Source: DSNY01 sp016861185 (lineage in GTDB: Bacteria > Pseudomonadota > Gammaproteobacteria > Burkholderiales > Burkholderiaceae_F). From it: a stretch of DNA of 24,088 nt. Within the stretch, counting starts at the first letter, position 1; the number at the start of each line of letters is the position of its first letter. The notes under the pieces are model-generated. The model worked only from the letters and a program-made list of their open reading frames with translations, was not told the origin of the DNA and did not search any database. Positions 22,964 through 24,088 of this stretch are shown piece after piece. The translations under genes and the position numbers were made by a program. The stretch spans positions 1 to 24,088 of the forward strand of contig SZOR01000062.1 in the NCBI GenBank assembly GCA_030263275.1. The letters run 5' to 3'.

Positions 22964-24088
22964 GTGACGACTCCGGCCACGCAAGTCCTCCCCGGCGAGT
23001 GGCTCGGGCTGCTTGGCGGCGGGCAGCTCGGCCGGATGTTTTGCATGGCGGCGCAAAGCCTCGGCTTTCGCGTCTGCGTGCTCGATCCGATCGAAGACAG
23101 CCCGGCCGGCGCGGTGGCCGACGCGCAGATCGTCGCCGACTATCACGACGAAGCGGCGCTGAAGCAACTTGCCGCGCGCTGCCGCGCGGTGACCACCGAG
23201 TTCGAGAACGTGCCCGCTTTTTCGCTCGAGTTCCTCGCGCCGCACTGCGCGGTGCGGCCGGCCGCGTCGAGCGTGGCGGTGGCGCAGGACCGCATCCTCG
23301 AAAAGCGCTTCGTCGCCTCGCACGACATTCCGGTCGCGCCGCACGCGGTGATCGAGCGCATCGACGACATCGACGGGCTCGATCCCGCCCTGCTGCCGGG
23401 CATCCTGAAATCGGCGCGGCTCGGTTACGACGGCAAGGGACAGGCCAGCGTCGCCACGCGCGACGAGGCGCGCGTGGCGTGGTCCCGCCTGCAGCGGGTG
23501 CCGTGCGTGCTGGAAAAGCGCCTTGCACTGCGGCGGGAGATCTCGTGCGTCGTCTGCCGCGGTGCCGATGGCGAGATCACGGCGTTTCCGGTTGCCGAAA
23601 ACGAACATCGCGGCGGCATCCTCGCGGTCACCATCGCGCCGGCGCGCATCGAGCCGGAGGTTGCGACGCAGGCGCAGCGGCTCGCGCGCGCGATCGCCGC
23701 GGCGCTCGACTATGTCGGCGTGCTGTGCGTCGAGTTCTTCGTGCTCGACGAGGGCCGTCTGGTCGTCAACGAGATCGCGCCGCGGCCGCACAACAGCGGC
23801 CACTACACGATCGACGCCTGCGTCAGCAGCCAGTTCGACGAACAGGCGCGCATCCTCGCGGGGCTGCCTCTCGGCAGCACACAACAGCTCGCGCCCGCGG
23901 TAATGCTGAACCTGCTCGGTGATCTGTGGTTCCGCCACGGCGAGCGGCGCGAGCCGCCGTGGGCCGACGTGCTGCGCATCCCCGGCGCCAAACTCCATCT
24001 GTACGGCAAGCGCGAAGCGCGGCCCGGGCGCAAGATGGGCCACGTGACGCTGCTCGGGTCAAGTGTCGACGAGGCGCTCGCGCGCGCC
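22964..24088 (+). CDS. purK: N5-carboxyaminoimidazole ribonucleotide synthase (3' end outside window)
   Basis: The visible 375 codons cover almost all of PurK, an ATP-grasp enzyme. It carboxylates AIR with bicarbonate and ATP to N5-CAIR, which PurE then rearranges. Signatures are GLLGGGQLGRM (15-25), VTTEFENVP (76-84), AVAQDRILEK, KSARLGYDGKGQ and NEIAPRPHNSGHYT (from Asn269), all in expected order. The frame is still open at the window end; family length suggests some 10-25 residues are missing. GTG at 22964 is taken as the start because it lies a suitable distance before the first strand, but it has no Shine-Dalgarno and is preceded by tandem repeats, so the start is uncertain. It follows purE in the same direction and is probably in one operon with it. 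Confidence 0.95.
   Translation, partial: MTTPATQVLPGEWLGLLGGGQLGRMFCMAAQSLGFRVCVLDPIEDSPAGAVADAQIVADYHDEAALKQLAARCRAVTTEFENVPAFSLEFLAPHCAVRPAASSVAVAQDRILEKRFVASHDIPVAPHAVIERIDDIDGLDPALLPGILKSARLGYDGKGQASVATRDEARVAWSRLQRVPCVLEKRLALRREISCVVCRGADGEITAFPVAENEHRGGILAVTIAPARIEPEVATQAQRLARAIAAALDYVGVLCVEFFVLDEGRLVVNEIAPRPHNSGHYTIDACVSSQFDEQARILAGLPLGSTQQLAPAVMLNLLGDLWFRHGERREPPWADVLRIPGAKLHLYGKREARPGRKMGHVTLLGSSVDEALARA

Overview
The window is GC-rich DNA with long antisense open frames, typical of a high-GC Gram-negative bacterium. The best guess is a betaproteobacterium of the Burkholderiales type. This rests on the Calvin-type class II fructose-bisphosphate aldolase, on fba, purC, purE and purK lying in the same order and direction as is common in that group, and on lipid A-type envelope genes. 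No tRNA, rRNA, CRISPR array, transposase or integrase was seen.

Layout. Positions 1-741 hold the 3' part of an S41-type peptidase. It is followed by a repeat-rich spacer and fba (1096-2160) with a clear hairpin terminator. A secreted M48 metalloprotease converges on fba. Next come a membrane GGDEF-EAL cyclic-di-GMP protein (3381-5762), set between two near-identical 110-base direct repeats, and AMP nucleosidase (6002-7489). From about 7.6 to 9.0 kb the composition changes and the content looks like decayed accessory DNA: an unrecognised protein, a thiolase 3' fragment, and a HicBA toxin-antitoxin pair whose toxin gene has one extra base after its start codon. A large secreted Ig-like/Kelch protein (9181-11397) follows, with an FNR-type site upstream. 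A thiolase, a Uma2-family protein and an M14 carboxypeptidase lie on the minus strand.

The most coherent system is at 15059-20043. A PmrAB-like two-component system (regulator then kinase, ATGA overlap) reads into a PAP2 phosphatase and the phosphoethanolamine transferase eptA (again ATGA overlap). Diacylglycerol kinase dgkA is divergent. EptA enzymes take phosphoethanolamine from phosphatidylethanolamine and leave diacylglycerol, which DgkA returns to phosphatidic acid, so modification and recycling are encoded together. Three TTTGAC-type hexamers spaced exactly 11 bases apart lie just upstream of the PAP2-eptA pair and look like a response-regulator box.

The window ends with purC, a divergently placed type II NADH dehydrogenase, purE and the 5' part of purK (de novo purine synthesis). 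About 18 kb of other genes separate fba from purC, and the NADH dehydrogenase separates purC from purE. Two families of palindromic repeats are dispersed in the spacers. One copy has become the coding sequence for the C-terminal tail of the PAP2 protein.
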